Shown: piece after piece, positions 1-12,592 of the stretch
Position numbering within the stretch: the stretch's first letter is position 1
Layout: each line of letters opens with the position of its first letter
NCBI RefSeq assembly: GCF_036884655.1
Contig: NC_088331.1
Location: 21,068,001 to 21,132,000, forward strand
Direction: 5' to 3'
DNA length: 64,000 bases
Origin: Musa acuminata AAA Group
Taxonomy: Eukaryota > Streptophyta > Magnoliopsida > Zingiberales > Musaceae
Notes under the pieces: generated by a model
What the model saw: only the letters and a program-made list of their open reading frames with translations
The model's database searches: none
Told to the model about the DNA's origin: nothing
Made by a program: the position numbers and the translations under genes

Positions 1-652
1 TACCGCCTAGTGGTAGGGTGCTAGGCGATGGTACTATCAGACAGGGCAGTGGTACTACCTAGTATTAGTGCTACAGGCGGTGGTACTATCAGGACATGGG
101 AAACCCGAGATGAGACACTTTTAGGCTCCAAGTTTGAATCCACTTAGGCTTATAAATACCCCTCTCATCCCTGGTTAACAAACACAAGCATAGATAATTT
201 AAAGTGAGGTAATGTTGTAGTAATCACTTGAGAGATCCCCTCCTCTAATTCTAAGTTTAGAATCCTGTTTAGAGAGGAGTGAGTGTTTGTAAAAGGTTGT
301 CGCATAAACCTATGAAAATGAGAAGAGGGGTATAAAAAGGTGGTTGGTCTTCGCCTATTGAAGGAAGACCGTTAGTGGATGCCAGTGGCCTTGACGGAAG
401 AGGAATCGAGAGTGGATGTAGGTCACGATGATCGAATCACTATAAAATCTGGTTTGCATTTTAGCTTTGCTATTTACATTTCTTGCAAACTGCGATACTT
501 CCTCATTACTTTAGCTGCACACTCTTACGAATATGTTTCAAGTTAACATCTTTCCAAAATCGGTTTTAATCGAATGAAAGATTTTTGAACCGATGTAATT
601 TTATCTACTACACTAATTCACCCCCTCTCTTAGTGCTGACTTATTCCTAACA
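1..652 (+). repeat. SIRE-like LTR, 3' part (element F 5' LTR)
   Basis: The LTR is cut by the window start. It ends with the family end ..CCTAACA and is followed two bases later by a degenerate primer-binding site. A TATA box (TATAAATA, 151-158) should drive transcription to the right. Upstream of it are copies of the GGTGGTACYRCC-type motif that marks U3 in every LTR of this family here; downstream is the conserved R/U5 text ending in a C-rich run (about 620-632). The sequence is diverged from the young copy at 47492-49778, so this is an old element. The left boundary and any TSD lie outside the window. Confidence 0.85.
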
Positions 653-654
653 AT

Positions 655-666
655 TAGTATCAGAGC
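655..666 (+). promoter_or_regulatory. Primer-binding site, element F (degenerate)
   Basis: TAGTATCAGAGC lies just after the LTR. It matches the usual copia site TGGTATCAGAGC, complementary to the 3' end of initiator tRNA-Met, except for one base. It fixes the 5' LTR/internal boundary of F. Confidence 0.8.
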
Positions 667-702
667 TACATTATTTCTCGCCTGATTTAACACCAAAGAG
701 AA

Positions 703-1664
703 ATGACTCTTTTTAGCTTTCAAGAGGACTTATCTATCGTTCGTCGTCCCATGTTCAATGGGACGGACTACACTTATTGAAAAACTCGAATGAGAGTTTT
801 CTTGTTTCCAATTGATTTGAATTTATGGAATATTATCGAAAACGGTTTTCAAAAGTCTTCTACTCCAATGAATGAATGGAATGATTTGGAGAAGAAAACT
901 TTTTCTTTAAATGCTAGAGCTATGAATGCTCTATTTTGCGCCTTAGACAAAAATGAATTCATTCGGATTTCTACTTGTGAAATGGCTTTTGACATTTGGC
1001 ACACACTCGAAATCACACACGAAGGCACTAGTAGAGTTAAAGACTCGAAAATAAATATTTTGATGCATGATTTTGAATTATTTTGTATGGAACCAAGAGT
1101 GACTATTGGAGACATGTACACTCATTTTACGAATATCATCAATAATCTAAAAGCTCTTGGTAAAAGTTTTTCGAATCTTGAACTTATGAATAAAGTTTTA
1201 TGATCACTTTCTAAAAATTAAGATTCGAAAGTAACGACTATAAAGAATAAAAAAACTTAAACTATTTTCCTCTTAAAGAACTTATCGGATCATTAATGAC
1301 TTATGAAATGACATGCAAGGTGCATGATGAACATGAGAATAACCTTCCAAAGAGCAGGAAGGATTTGACACTTAAAACAAATGAAGATCACTCGAGCGAA
1401 AGCTTAAGTGATGATGAACTCAAACTTTTTACTATAAAATTTAAAAGGTTCATTAAACAAGAATTAAAAAATAAAAATAAATTTAAAAAGAAGTTGCCAA
1501 AGAAGAAGAGAGCACTCAAGGTGACTTGGAATGAATCGAGTTCATCCGAAGATGAAGAACAAACCAACAAAGGCGAGGTGGCAAACTACGCCTTAACGAT
1601 TTTCGACGATGAGGTAACCAAAACCCCTTTACCTTATTTAAAATTACTTGATGCTTTTTCATGA
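703..1664 (+). pseudogene. Decayed SIRE-like gag (element F)
   Basis: Two open stretches (790-1203 and 1296-1664) in one region align with the first ~350 residues of the intact gag at 45858-47441: the YWKTRM-like N-terminus, the FDIWHTLE segment, LIGSLMTYEMTCK and the acidic SSSEDEE tract. Breaks include a stop at the conserved tryptophan near 778 and stops near 1201-1260. The first CX2CX4HX4C zinc knuckle is missing: the lysine-rich run joins directly to the acidic tract. After the LLDAFS segment the frame dissolves, so protease, integrase, RT and RNase H are all absent. The segment after the acidic tract follows the long-gag form (see element A). Confidence 0.85.
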
Positions 1665-2987
1665 GTTGTTTTTAAATTAGTTAGTAAATAAAAAATATAT
1701 ATCATGCTTCTTTTTCTAGCTATTTTGAAAAAATGATCATGACAATTACATATTTTATGATAAAGGAACAAAATATTAGATTTAAATCAAATGATTAATT
1801 GTATGTATGTTTTTTAAAAAATAATATGTATCTAAATTGATGATTTTCGACTTTGATTGAAAATGCTCAATGAAATCATGATTGATGTTTTAATGACCTA
1901 ATGATGTAAGACGTAATGAAAATGTTAAAAGATTTTATATCATGCTTGATGATTTTATTTTATACATGAGGATTTGAAGTAATGATTTGAAATCATATGT
2001 TTTAGAATTATGTATTACACTTTTTGATCTTGATGATTTTTGTGATAAATCTTGCAATTTTGTTTTAAACGTTGATGCATATTTTTATTTGGCATAAAAA
2101 TTTGGACATACTTTTATAAAATCAATCATATGAATTGAAACACTAAAAAGAGAAAAGCTTTCTGCTTGAATTTTTTTTTTCCTCTACTTTATCGATTTTT
2201 CAGAAAAGGAGATCAATGAATCTATTTATGTTATTTTATGAATCTCTTGAAAATAATTTTGATGTTTTGATGATTTAAATTTGAATGAGTTTTATTCAAA
2301 TCATAATCTTGATTTCTTGGAATTATTTGAGATTTTTTTTAATCAAGATCTCTTCTTTGTACTCCTATAATTTTTTCTTGGTATTTTATTTAAAGAGGAG
2401 ATTTACTATATGAATCATGTCTTTTGGTATTCACATGATCGTGTCTTTCATGATATTATTTTTATAATTCCTTGTATTCATAAAATATATCTTATCACCA
2501 AAATTTTCTTGTTATCCTTCATGTGATGATATGAAATTATGCAATACTCATGATATTATGTTGATGCATACAAATGAGAACTTATGATCATGCATGGTAG
2601 GATGTAATGTAATTTGACATTTTGATACCATCATGATTTGAATTATTTATGATTTGGAATGATGCATGCAATACTATGATTTGTTGCTAAAATGATGTAT
2701 CATGAATGCTTGAGTATCATGTATGATATGACCATAACGATAATTTATTTTTGGTATCATGCATGAAGTAAGGATGAAATGGAAGGTTTTTAAATTATGC
2801 ATGTTTTAATTTGAAACTATAATGATGCGCAGACATATTGAAATAAGATTGATACTTTACCTTTGTCATGATTTAAAAATTGTTGTAAAGGGAAAAAGAA
2901 TTACAAAATTATATTCTTCCCTTTTTTTTTTTACAATGACAAAGGAGGAGATAAATTTGTTAGCTGGCACATTTCAAAGAAAGAAAG
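1665..2987 (+). other. AT-rich internal remnant of element F
   Basis: No gene. Very AT-rich text with many ATGAT/CATGAT motifs, like the 3' spacer that follows pol in the related copies (16634-17696, 37511-39727). Pol is deleted. A weak polypurine stretch (AAAGGAGGAGATA, 2941-2953) lies a little upstream of the next LTR. Confidence 0.65.
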
Positions 2988-3669
2988 TGTTGAATCTCGA
3001 GTTTTGATGATGAAGTCAATTGTAAGTTGTTTGATCTAATCTATATGTTGAGAAAAGTATGCAGGATTAACTACGATGGCAGTAAGACATAAAGCAAGTG
3101 TTGTGTTGGAGTCAAGATTGAAATCTCATTGGGAGTTCAAGAGTTCGATAGAAGTCCAGACGTTTATCGGAAGTTCTACGGGAACCAACCGAGAAGTCCA
3201 AGAGCTTGCCATAGAAGCTCATCGGAACTCGCAAAGAAGATCGTCATAAAGTCCAGGAACTTGCTGGGAGTCCGTCGGAATATTACCGAGAGTTCATCGG
3301 ATGTTCGCCAGAAGTACGCCGGAAGCTCGCTAGAAGAGCAATTGACGTACCGGAATAAGATGCATTGTAAATTGTGTCTTAATTATCGTAGTTAGAGTGT
3401 CAATTAAGTTAGGATTAGGAGACAATCCCACTGACTTAATTATGGGCTAACTAGTCTCTTAATAGGGCTGAATTGGGCCGAATTGAGCACCCAATTCAGC
3501 CCCTAAAAATATGGCCAGCGGTGGCACCGCTAGGGCCGGCGATGGCACCGCTTGGAAAGTAGTGCCCATGGATTCCTCGGTAGTGGTACTCGCCAGAATG
3601 GACAGTGGTACCATCGGCAGCAGTGCTACCAGCGATAGTACCGCCCCTGTTCGGCGGTGGTATCGCCTA
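2988..3669 (+). repeat. SIRE-like LTR shared by elements F and H, first part
   Basis: Starts TGTTGAATCTC, the family LTR start. It runs through U3 (GAAGTCC..CGGAAGTTC text and GGTGGCACCGC-type motifs, 3509-3660) until element G interrupts it. It continues at 11879-12532. It is the 3' LTR of F and also sits directly before the primer site and gag of H, giving an LTR-internal-LTR-internal-LTR chain. Confidence 0.85.
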
Positions 3670-5048
3670 TTTTAGAATCAAGAGCACTAAGAGGGGGGGG
3701 TGTGAATTAGTGCAGCGAAAAACTTTCGACGATTTAAAATTACATTCGTATGATAAAAATGATTTCGGTAAGAAAGCCGATTCGAAGATCACTTTAACTT
3801 GTGATCAAGCGAGATGTAGTTAAAGTAAAGATATAGAGGTAGTTTGCAATTAAGATAGAGAACAAAATGTAATTGCAAACCGAAATATGACGTTCATACG
3901 ACAAAAGCGATTTCGGTATGAAAGCCGATTCAGAAGTTGCTTTAACTTAGATTAGGCGAAGTGCAGTTAAAGTAAAGCTATGGAGGCAGTTTGCAGTTAA
4001 GATATAGAATAGAAAGTAAATACAAACCGAGATTTAGAGTGGTTCGGTCAATCTTGACCTACATCCACTTTTGGCTTCCTCCTCCGATGAGGTCACAGAT
4101 GTCCAATAGAGGCCTTTCTTCAATAGGCGAAGGCCAACCACCCTTTTACAGTTTCACTCCTTTTGATGGGCTTAGGAGACAACCCTTACAAACTTTTTTC
4201 TCCTCTCTTGAAATATCAAAACTTGGAAGAAAAGAGGGAGGAGAACTTCTAGCTTTTACAACACTTTTGAGCTCTAAAAATCATAAAGTAATATTGGATT
4301 TTCGGTGCCCTTTCATGCAGGAAAGAGTGGGTATATATAGGCCCCAAACTAGTTTGAATTTGGAGCTCAAAAATGTCTTTTCCAGGATTTCCGAGGTTCT
4401 AGCGGTACTACCTCCGGACTGGGGCGGTTGTACCACCTAGTCTCGCTTGGAGACTAAGCCCAAGCGGTGCCACCGCCTGACTGGGAGACTATCTCCTAGG
4501 CGATGCCACTGTCGACCCTGGTGGTGCCATCGCCTAGCAGGAATTCTGGTCCGAATGAGTTGATCCATTCGGCCCAATTTGGGTCTATCAAGGGCCCAAT
4601 TGCCCCTAGATTAAGTTAATGAGATCACCTCCAATTCCTAACTTAATCTATATGCTAACTACGATATTTCTTAAGACATTTACTACAACTTGCTCCGGTA
4701 CGTCAATCGCTTCTTCCGGTAAGCTTCCGACGAACATCCGACGAACCTTCGGCGATGCTCTAGTGGACTTCTGGCAAACTCTTGGACTTGCGACAATTCA
4801 CTTGGCGAGTTTTGATGAGCTTCTTTAGCAAGCTCCTAGACTTCTCGGATTTGTTCCCGCAGAAGCTCCGACGACCGTCCGGACTTCCGTCGAACTCTCG
4901 AACCCCCAACATGATCATGGTCTTGACTCCGGCGCAACTTCTGCTGCATGTCTTACTTCCATCGTAGTTAGTCCTGCACACTTATCTCAACATATGGATT
5001 AGATAACAAATGACAATTGACTTAATCATCAAAATTTGAGATTCAATA
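3670..5048 (-). repeat. 3' LTR of element G
   Basis: Left LTR of the - strand element, ending ..TTCAATA next to the polypurine tract ATCTCCCCCTTTTT. It contains GGCGGTGCCACCGCC-like palindromes (4425-4535) upstream of a TATA-like TATATATA (about 4331-4338, read on the - strand). Confidence 0.88.
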
Positions 5049-6344
5049 ATCTCCCCCTTTTTGTTGATGACAATCAATTGATAACGGAGTTAACCTTAAC
5101 TCCCCCTATCTATATGCCATACTTGAGATAAGTCATTCTTAAATTCAAGGCCTTTGAATTCAATAGACTTATTGATAAGTTAAGAACTCTTAACCTTATC
5201 AATTACTCCCATCATGATTCTTATCATGATGTATCTTACTGAAAATGATGTCAAGACTTGACATCCATTCTCAAGTTTTACATTTCAAATATGAATGCTG
5301 GTAGCAGTTCAACATAATATATCAACATGTAAATTTACAATTTAAGCTTTTAATATCTTAACGTAACGCAAACATTTCAAGTGTTTAGCAATCGTAGCAT
5401 CATATGGCAAGATATCAACAAGTAAAGTTGCTATGCAAGTTCTTGATATCTTATCATGATATGGCAATAATATAGTGCAAATATGGCAATCATAGCAATT
5501 CTATCATCAATTTATCATATATTTTGATGCAAGTTTAACATAATTCAAATTCAAATATGGCACTCATAGCATCAATTCATATATTTCTCATTCAAATATG
5601 GCACTCATAGTATCAATTTATATATTTCTCCCCCTTTGTCATCAACAAAAAGGAGAACGATATTAGCAAATTTTAATTAGGTTTATGTCATTTTTCAATA
5701 ATGAGTGATAGGATACTAATTATACAAACATCTCAAGGAAAACATAACATGGAGATAGCTTTCATTACTTTTTCCTTTTTATTTGTTATTATCTTTTTGC
5801 ATGAAGGAGGAAAGCCATTTGTGAGCTTACTCGAATGAAGTTAAAATTGATAAGATATTAAAGCACGCTTCATTCTTGTAAAGATTAAGATATGTAGGTG
5901 AATCAAATCCTTGTATGTAAAACTATTTCTCAAAAGATATAAGAAGGAATCATCAAATTCATTTCTCGAAAGATATTTTTTACATGATAAGTCTATGAGA
6001 GATGCATTTGCTAGTTGATTCCATATGTCAAAAATCAATGACGTGAATCCAAAATCTCGATATGACATATGTTTTTTAAGTTCGGAAGAGAATAATGTAT
6101 CGAGAAAATCTAATTGTTAGGATCAAGAAGATCCGAAAATGAAATTTAACACTTTCATGCATCCGTATGAGGTTTTGCTATAGATTTTTTAATTCAATTA
6201 TGAAGATAAAACATGCTTATTATCATGAAAATTTTTGTATTCAAAACACATAATTTCCAACATGTAATTAAGGCATGTAATTGTGTAAAATCATCATGGC
6301 AATTAAGTGATTTAAAAAAAATCCAAAAAATAATCTTAACAAGT
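5049..6344 (-). other. Polypurine tract and 3' spacer of element G
   Basis: Bases 5049-5062 read AAAAAGGGGGAGAT on the - strand, the polypurine tract abutting the 3' LTR. The rest is AT-rich and has no convincing ORF. In particular there is no envelope-like ORF, which some SIRE elements carry after pol. Confidence 0.8.
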
Positions 6345-9300
6345 TTATGCATTCGGATATATTAACATTCCTAATTCTCTTCTAATGAAATCAAATTGTT
6401 CTTCACTTAGAGGTTTTGTAAAAATATCAACTAGTTGATGCTTAGTATCAATGAACTCTATGATTACATCATGATTAGTGATATGATCTCGTATAAAGTG
6501 ATGTCTAATATCAATATGTTTTGTTCTTGAGTGTTGAATGGGATTCTTTGTTAAACATATTGCACTTGTGTTATCACATTTAATGGGAATGTTTTTAAGA
6601 TGAACTTTATAATTTTCTAAGGTGTTTTTCATCTACATAACTTGTGCATAGCATGCACTAGCTGCAATATACTCAGCTTCAGTTGTTGATAGTGCAAGTG
6701 AGTTTTGTTTCTTAGTTGACCAGGAAACAAGGGAATGTCCCAAAAATTGACATGATCCTGATGTGCTTTTTCTATCTAATCTACACCTAGCAAAATCCGC
6801 ATCAGCATATGCAATTAACTCAAAATTCTCGGATTTTGGATACCATAATCCTATATTTGTGGTACCTTTAAGATATCTAAGTATTCTTTTAACCGCTTTA
6901 AGATGAGATATCTTAGGGTTCGATTGAAACCTAGCATAAAGTCCTACACTGAACATGATATCTGATCTAGTTGCAGTGAGGTAAAGTAAACTTCCTATCA
7001 TACCCCAATAAGTTTTTTGATCGAAGCTTTCTCTACTTTCATCAACTTCTAACTTAGTGGAGGTGCTCATAGGAGTGTTAATAGCTTTTGAGCTATTCAT
7101 ATTAAATATTTTTAGCATATCTAAGGAATATTTAGTTTGACAAATAAAGATGTCATTGCTTAGTTGCTTAATTTGTAAGCCTAAAAAAAAGATTAATTCT
7201 TCCATCAAACTCATTTTAAATTTGAAACTCATGGTTTCAACAAAAGATTTACAAAGAGATTCATTCATAGAACCGAAGATAATATCATCAACATAAATCT
7301 GAACAATGAAAAAATTATTTTCAAAATTTTTGATAAACAATGTAGTATCGACCTTGCCTTTTGTGAAATTATTTTCAATAAGAAAAGTACTAAGTCTATC
7401 ATACCAGCCCTTGGGGCTTGTTTTAAACCATAGAGAGCTTTAGTTAATTTAAATACATGATTAGGGAGACTATTATTTTCAAATCCGGGAGGTTGTTCAA
7501 CATAAACTTCTTCAGAAATAAAGCCATTAAGAAAAGCGCTTTTAACATCCATTTGAAACAACTTAAAATTATTATTACTAGCATAGGCAAGGAGCATCCT
7601 TATGGCTTCTAATCTAGCCACAGGAGTGAATGTTTCTTTGTAATCGATACCTTCTTCTTGGTTGAAACCTTTGGCCACTAATCTAGCCTTGTTTCTAACC
7701 ACGATACTAGATTCATCTTGCTTGTTTCTAAAGACCCATTTAGTACCAATAACTAAATGGTCATTTGGCCTAGGAACAAGCTTCCACACCTCATTTCTTT
7801 TAAATTGATTTAACACATCTTGCATTGTGATAATCCATGAATCATCTTTCATGGTTTCGTCAATACATTTAGGTTCAATTTGGGAGAGAAAAGCGGCGTT
7901 GGCACAAAAATTTTTAAGAGAAGAACGTGTTTGAACTCCCTTACATGTATCTCCTAGGATTAGCTCCTTAGGATTAGCATTTACATACTTCCAATCCTTG
8001 GGTAAGGGTGTTTCGGAAGTGGATGCATCCAAGTTGCTAGTTGCAGAAGGGGTTTCATTTAAATTCAAAGAATCAAAATTAACATCATCATCAAAATCAT
8101 TTTTCTTGATTTCAAAAATCTCATTGAAAACAATATAAATGGATTCTTCTATAATTAAAGTTCTTTTATTGAAGATACGAAAAGCTTTAGAAACCGAAGA
8201 ATAACCAAGAAATATTCCTTCATCGGATCTAGCATCAAATTTTCCTAAGGTATATTTTTCATTTAAGATAAAACACTTACACCCAAAAACTTTAAAATAT
8301 GAAACATTGGGTTTTTTATTATTCCACAACTCATAGGGAGTTTTGGTGAGTAAGGGTCTTACTAGAACTCTATTCAAAATATAGCATATAGTGTTTACGG
8401 CTTCGGCCCAAAAATATTTGGGTAGGATATGTTCATTCAACATGGTTCTTGTTATTTCTTGTAAATTTCTATTCTTTCTTTCTGCTACTCCATTTTGTTG
8501 AGGATTTCTTGGAGTAGAGAAGTTGTTGTATCCATTAGATTCATAAAATTATTGAAAATCACGGTTTTGAAATTCACCACTGTGATCACTTCGAATTGAT
8601 GAAATCATAAAACCCTTTTCATTTTGAACAAGTTTACAAAACTTGGTGAAATATCTAAAGTATTTATTTTTGTGTTTCAAGAAATAAGTTCATGTGTATC
8701 TATAGTCATCTACAATGACGAAGGCGTATTTGCTACCTTCTAGGCTTGATGTAGAGATCGGTCCGAACAAGTCCATATGGATCAATTGTAAGGGCCTAGA
8801 GGTGCTTATTTGATTCTTAGATTTGAAACTACCCTTAATTTGTTTTCCTAATTGACAAGCATCACACACATTATCTTTGATGAACTTGATATGAGGAATT
8901 CCTCGTACAAGTTCTTTGGATAATATTTGAGTGATTAATTTCATGCTAGCATGACCTAATCTCCTATGCCAAAGCCAAGCATCCTCATTCAAAACCGAGA
9001 AACATATTTCATTGCAAAGATCATTAATGTCAATGGTGTATACGTTATTCTATTTTAATGCAATCATATATGTGTTTTTGTTCGGTTTTTCAATGATGCA
9101 AGCATTAGATTCGAATTTGACGATATATCCTTTATCACATAATTGACTAATACTCAAGAGGTTATGTTTTAAACCATCAATTGACAAAACATCTTCAATA
9201 AAGAAGTTGGATTTGTTACCTATGGTTCCTTTGCCAATGATTTTATCCTTGTTGTTGTCTCCGAATGTGACATAGCCTTCGTCTATTCTAGTGAGCTTAG

Positions 9301-9370
9301 AGAATTGAGATGGATCTCCAGTCATATGCCTTGAGCATCCACTATCAAGGTACCATCTCTTGCTCCTAGC
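6345..9370 (-). pseudogene. Broken SIRE-like pol (protease-integrase-RT-RNase H), element G
   Basis: Domains read right to left. The protease end and pre-integrase region (9325-9050) include [10 protein letters not shown]. The zinc-binding segment and integrase start (8992-8690) contain [18 protein letters not shown] and HMDLFGP. Integrase end and RT (8443-7265) contain [10 protein letters not shown] and [12 protein letters not shown] active site and RNase H (7340-6633) contain YVDDIIFG and [13 protein letters not shown]. The tail is at 6632-6345. A frameshift at about 7400 splits RT just before YVDD. A stop at 6630 interrupts RNase H, another lies near 9050, and a gap around 8690-8440 covers integrase with further breaks. 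Confidence 0.92.
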
Positions 9371-10389
9371 TTATGATGGTATATGTCTCTCCTCTCCGAT
9401 GGCCATTAAGGCGTAATGAGCAACTTACTCGGTGTTGGACTCCTCTTCTTCGGATGCGCTCGAGTCATCCCATGTTGCTTTGAGTGTCTTCTTCTTTGAT
9501 TTTCTCTTCTTAGCTTGGGGACAATCACTTTTGTAGTGTCCCAGCTTTTTGCACTCGTAGCAAATTACCTGGTCCTTTTTTGGTTCAAATTTATTTTTTG
9601 TGTCATTTTTAAACTTCTTTTCTTAATGAATTTTTTTGAATTTCCTTGTTAGAAGTGCCAAGTCATCGTCACAGTCCTCATCACTTGAGTTTTCTCTCAA
9701 GTGGTCATCTAAAGTTCTAAGTGTCATATCCTTCATGTTCTTTGGAAGGATGTCTTCTTGCTCTTCATGAGCCTTGCAAGTCATTTTATAGGTCATTAAT
9801 GACCTGATTAGTTCTTCAAGAGAGAAGTTGTTTAAATTTTAACCTCTTGAATAGCAGTGACTTTAGGGTCCCAACTCTTAGGAAGGGATCTTAGAATCTT
9901 ATTTACGAGCTCAAAATCTGAAAAACTTTTACCGAGTCCTTTTAGACCATTAACGACATCCGTGAAACGGGTATACATGTCGCAAATAGTCTCGCTTGGT
10001 TTCATTCGGAAAAGTTCAAAAGAATGTATCAAAAGATTGATTTTTGACTCTTTCACTCTCCTTGTGCCTTCGTGAGTCACTTCGAGTGTATGCCAAATAT
10101 CAAACGCGGTTTCACAAATCGAAACACGATTGAACTCATTTTTATCAAGCGCACAAAATAAGGCATTCATAGCCTCTGTATTAAGAGCGAAAGTCTTCTT
10201 CTCCAATTCATTCCAATCGATCATTGGAAGAGAAGACTTCGAAAATCCATTTTCGATAAGATTCCAAAGTTCAAAATCTATTGAAATAAGAAAGATCCTC
10301 ATTCGGGTCTTCCAATAGGTGTAGTCCGTCCCATTGAACATGGGTGGACGTGTAATAGAGCAGCCCTCTTGGTTTTTGGCGTATGCTAT
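9371..10389 (-). pseudogene. Broken SIRE-like gag, element G
   Basis: The N-terminal 169-residue stretch (10341-9832) is intact and matches element A gag. The initiator is lost: the position equivalent to A's ATG reads ATA (10387-10389). A frameshift follows near 9835. The zinc knuckle (CX2CX4HX4C, about 9525-9570) and acidic tail are recognisable in another frame. The gag end differs from A: the coiled-coil and second zinc knuckle are absent, and a TAA (9371-9373) stands directly before the protease in the same frame. Confidence 0.88.
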
Positions 10390-10425
10390 CTCTCTTGGGT
10401 TTTAATCTTTTTGAGAGTTAACCCC

Positions 10426-10437
10426 GCTTTGATACCA
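10426..10437 (-). promoter_or_regulatory. Primer-binding site, element G
   Basis: On the - strand it reads TGGTATCAAAGC, one base from the initiator-Met site, two bases inside the 5' LTR. Confidence 0.85.
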
Positions 10438-10439
10438 AT

Positions 10440-11878
10440 TGTTAGGATCAAGAGCACTAAGAGAGGGGGTGAATTAGTGTAGCGGAAAACTTTCGACGAT
10501 TTAAAACGACATTCGTATGATAAAAACAATTTTGGTAAGAAAGCCGATTCGGATATCACTTTAACTTGTGACCAAGTGAGATGTAGTTAAAGTAAAGATA
10601 TAGAGGCGGTTTGCAGTGAAGATAGAGAACATAATGTAATTGCAAATCGAAATACGACGTTCGTACAATAAAAGCGATTTCGATATGAAAGCCGATTCGA
10701 AAGTTGCTTTAACTTAGATTAGGCGAAGTGCAGTTAAAGTAAAGCTATGGAGGCAGTTTGCAGTTAAGATAGAGAACAGAAAGTAAATGCAAACCGAGAT
10801 TTAGAGTGGTTCGGTCAATCTTGACCTACATCCACTTTTGGCTTCCTCCTTCGATGAGGTCACCGATGTCCACTAAAGGCCTTCCTTCAATAGGCGAAGG
10901 CCAACCACCCTTTTACAGTTTCACTCCTTTTGACGAGCTTAGGAGACAACCCTTACAAACTTTTCTCTCCTCTCTTGAAAGATCAAAACTTAGAAGAAAA
11001 GAGAGAGGAGAACTTCTAACCTTTACAATACTTTTGAGCTCTAAAAATCACAGAGTAAGATTGGATTTTCGGTGCCCTTTCATGCAGGAAAGGGTGGGGT
11101 ATATATAGGCCACAAACTGGTTTGAATTTGGAGCTCAAAAATATCTTTTCCCATATTTTCGGGGTCCTAGCGGTACTACCTCCTAACTGGGGTGGTACAA
11201 CCGCCTAGCAGCTTGGAGACTGAGCGTCTGGGCGGTGCCACCGCCTGACAAAGGTGGTTGCACCACCTAGTCTTGCTCGGAGACTGAGCCCAGGCGGTGC
11301 CACCGCCTGACTGGGAGACTATCTCCTGGGCGATGCCACCACCGACCCTAGCGGTGCCATCGCCTAGTAGGAATTCTGGTCCGAATGAGTTGATTCATTC
11401 AGCCCAATTTGGGTCTATCAAGAGCCCAATTGCCCCCATATTAAGTTAATGAGATCACCTCCCATTCCTAACTTAATCTACATGCTAACTACCATATTTC
11501 TTAAGACATTTACTACAACTTGCTCCGGTGCTTCAATCGCTTCTTCCGGCGAGCTTCCGGCGAACTTCCGACGAACCTTCGGCGATGCTCTAGTGGACTT
11601 CCGGCAAACTCCCAGACTTGCGATGATTCACTTGGCGAGTTCCGATGAGCTTCTTTGGCAAGACCCTGGACTTCTCGGATTTGTTCCCACAGAACTTCCG
11701 ACGACCGTCCGGACTTCCGTCGAACTCTCGAACCCCCAATGTGATCATGGTCTTGACTCCAGTGTAACTTTTGCTGCATATTTTACTTCCATTGTAGTTA
11801 ATCCTGCACACTTATCTCAACATATGGATTAGATAACAAATGATAATTGACTTCATCATCAAAATCCGACATTCAACG
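10440..11878 (-). repeat. 5' LTR of element G
   Basis: Begins TGTTAGGATC in + orientation (LTR end on the - strand) and finishes ..TTCAACG. It carries a TATA-like box at about 11098-11107 (TATATATA on the - strand) and GGCGGTGCCACCGCC palindromes at about 11234-11370 in U3. It clearly differs from its partner LTR at many sites, so the insertion is old. Confidence 0.88.
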
Positions 11879-12532
11879 GCCTAGAGTCAAATCAGCGATA
11901 GTGGTACCACCCAGTAACGACAGTGGTACCGCCAGTACCTCAGATTCCGGGGATGTGACACTTTTTGGCTCCAATTTTGAAGCCATTGGGGCTTATAAAA
12001 ACCCCACCCTTTTCTGCATAAAAGGGTATAAAACTATTGGCTTAATCTTGAAGTCTTGAGTCTTAAAGTGTTGTAAAAGTTAGAATTCTCCTCCTTCATC
12101 TCTTAACCTTGTAACCATCCAAGAAAGAGGAGTGAGACTTGTAAGGGTTGGTTGTCTCCTAAACCCGTGAAAAGGAGAAAGTGTTGTAAAAGAGATAGTT
12201 GGTCTTCACCTATTGAAGGAAGACCTTTAGTTGACGCCAAAGACCTCGTCAGAGGAGGAATTCGAAAGTGTATGTAGGTCACATTGACCGAACCACTCTA
12301 AATCTAGTTTGCATTTTGTTTTGAGCAATTTTCTTTAACTACAAATCATTTCATAGCAAAGTGCTTCTTCTCCTCATCTTGCTTTCACTACACTTATGCT
12401 CTCTTACATTTTAAAGTTACTATCTTTCCGAATCGATTTCCTTTGAATATACGAAATATTTTATATGAGAATCAAAAAGTTTTCTACTGCACCAATTCAC
12501 CCCCCCTCTTAGTACCACTCTTGATCGTAACA
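11879..12532 (+). repeat. SIRE-like LTR shared by F and H, second part
   Basis: Continuation of the LTR begun at 2988, starting with the second copy of the GCCTA TSD. It holds the end of U3 (GGTGGTACCACC, 11898-11909), a TATA box (TATAAAA, 11994-12000) and R/U5, and ends ..CGTAACA. Confidence 0.87.
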
Positions 12533-12534
12533 AT

Positions 12535-12546
12535 TGGTATCAGAGC
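12535..12546 (+). promoter_or_regulatory. Primer-binding site, element H
   Basis: Perfect TGGTATCAGAGC two bases after the LTR, complementary to the 3' end of initiator tRNA-Met. Confidence 0.92.
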
Positions 12547-12592
12547 ACGGTTCACTGTCATTTGGTTTTAAACCCAAGAGAGATGGCATTTG

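Larger units (their letters stand above)
3670..11878 (-). mobile_element. SIRE-like copia element G, complete but dead
   Basis: Bounded by GCCTA on both sides (3665-3669 and 11879-11883), a perfect 5-bp TSD. In + coordinates the order is 3' LTR 3670-5048, 3' spacer, pol remnants, gag remnants, primer site, 5' LTR 10440-11878. The outer LTR ends have drifted: TTTTAG instead of TGTTAG at the left and ..CAACG instead of ..CAACA at the right. LTR lengths are 1379 and 1439 bp, shorter than the 2287 bp of element A because G lacks A's expanded repeat arrays. Coding is broken in several places. Confidence 0.92.

Noticed and set aside
12535..12546. TGGTATCAGAGC strings as tRNA gene pieces
   Set aside because: They are retrotransposon primer-binding sites; no cloverleaf around them. 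No tRNA or rRNA gene found in the window.
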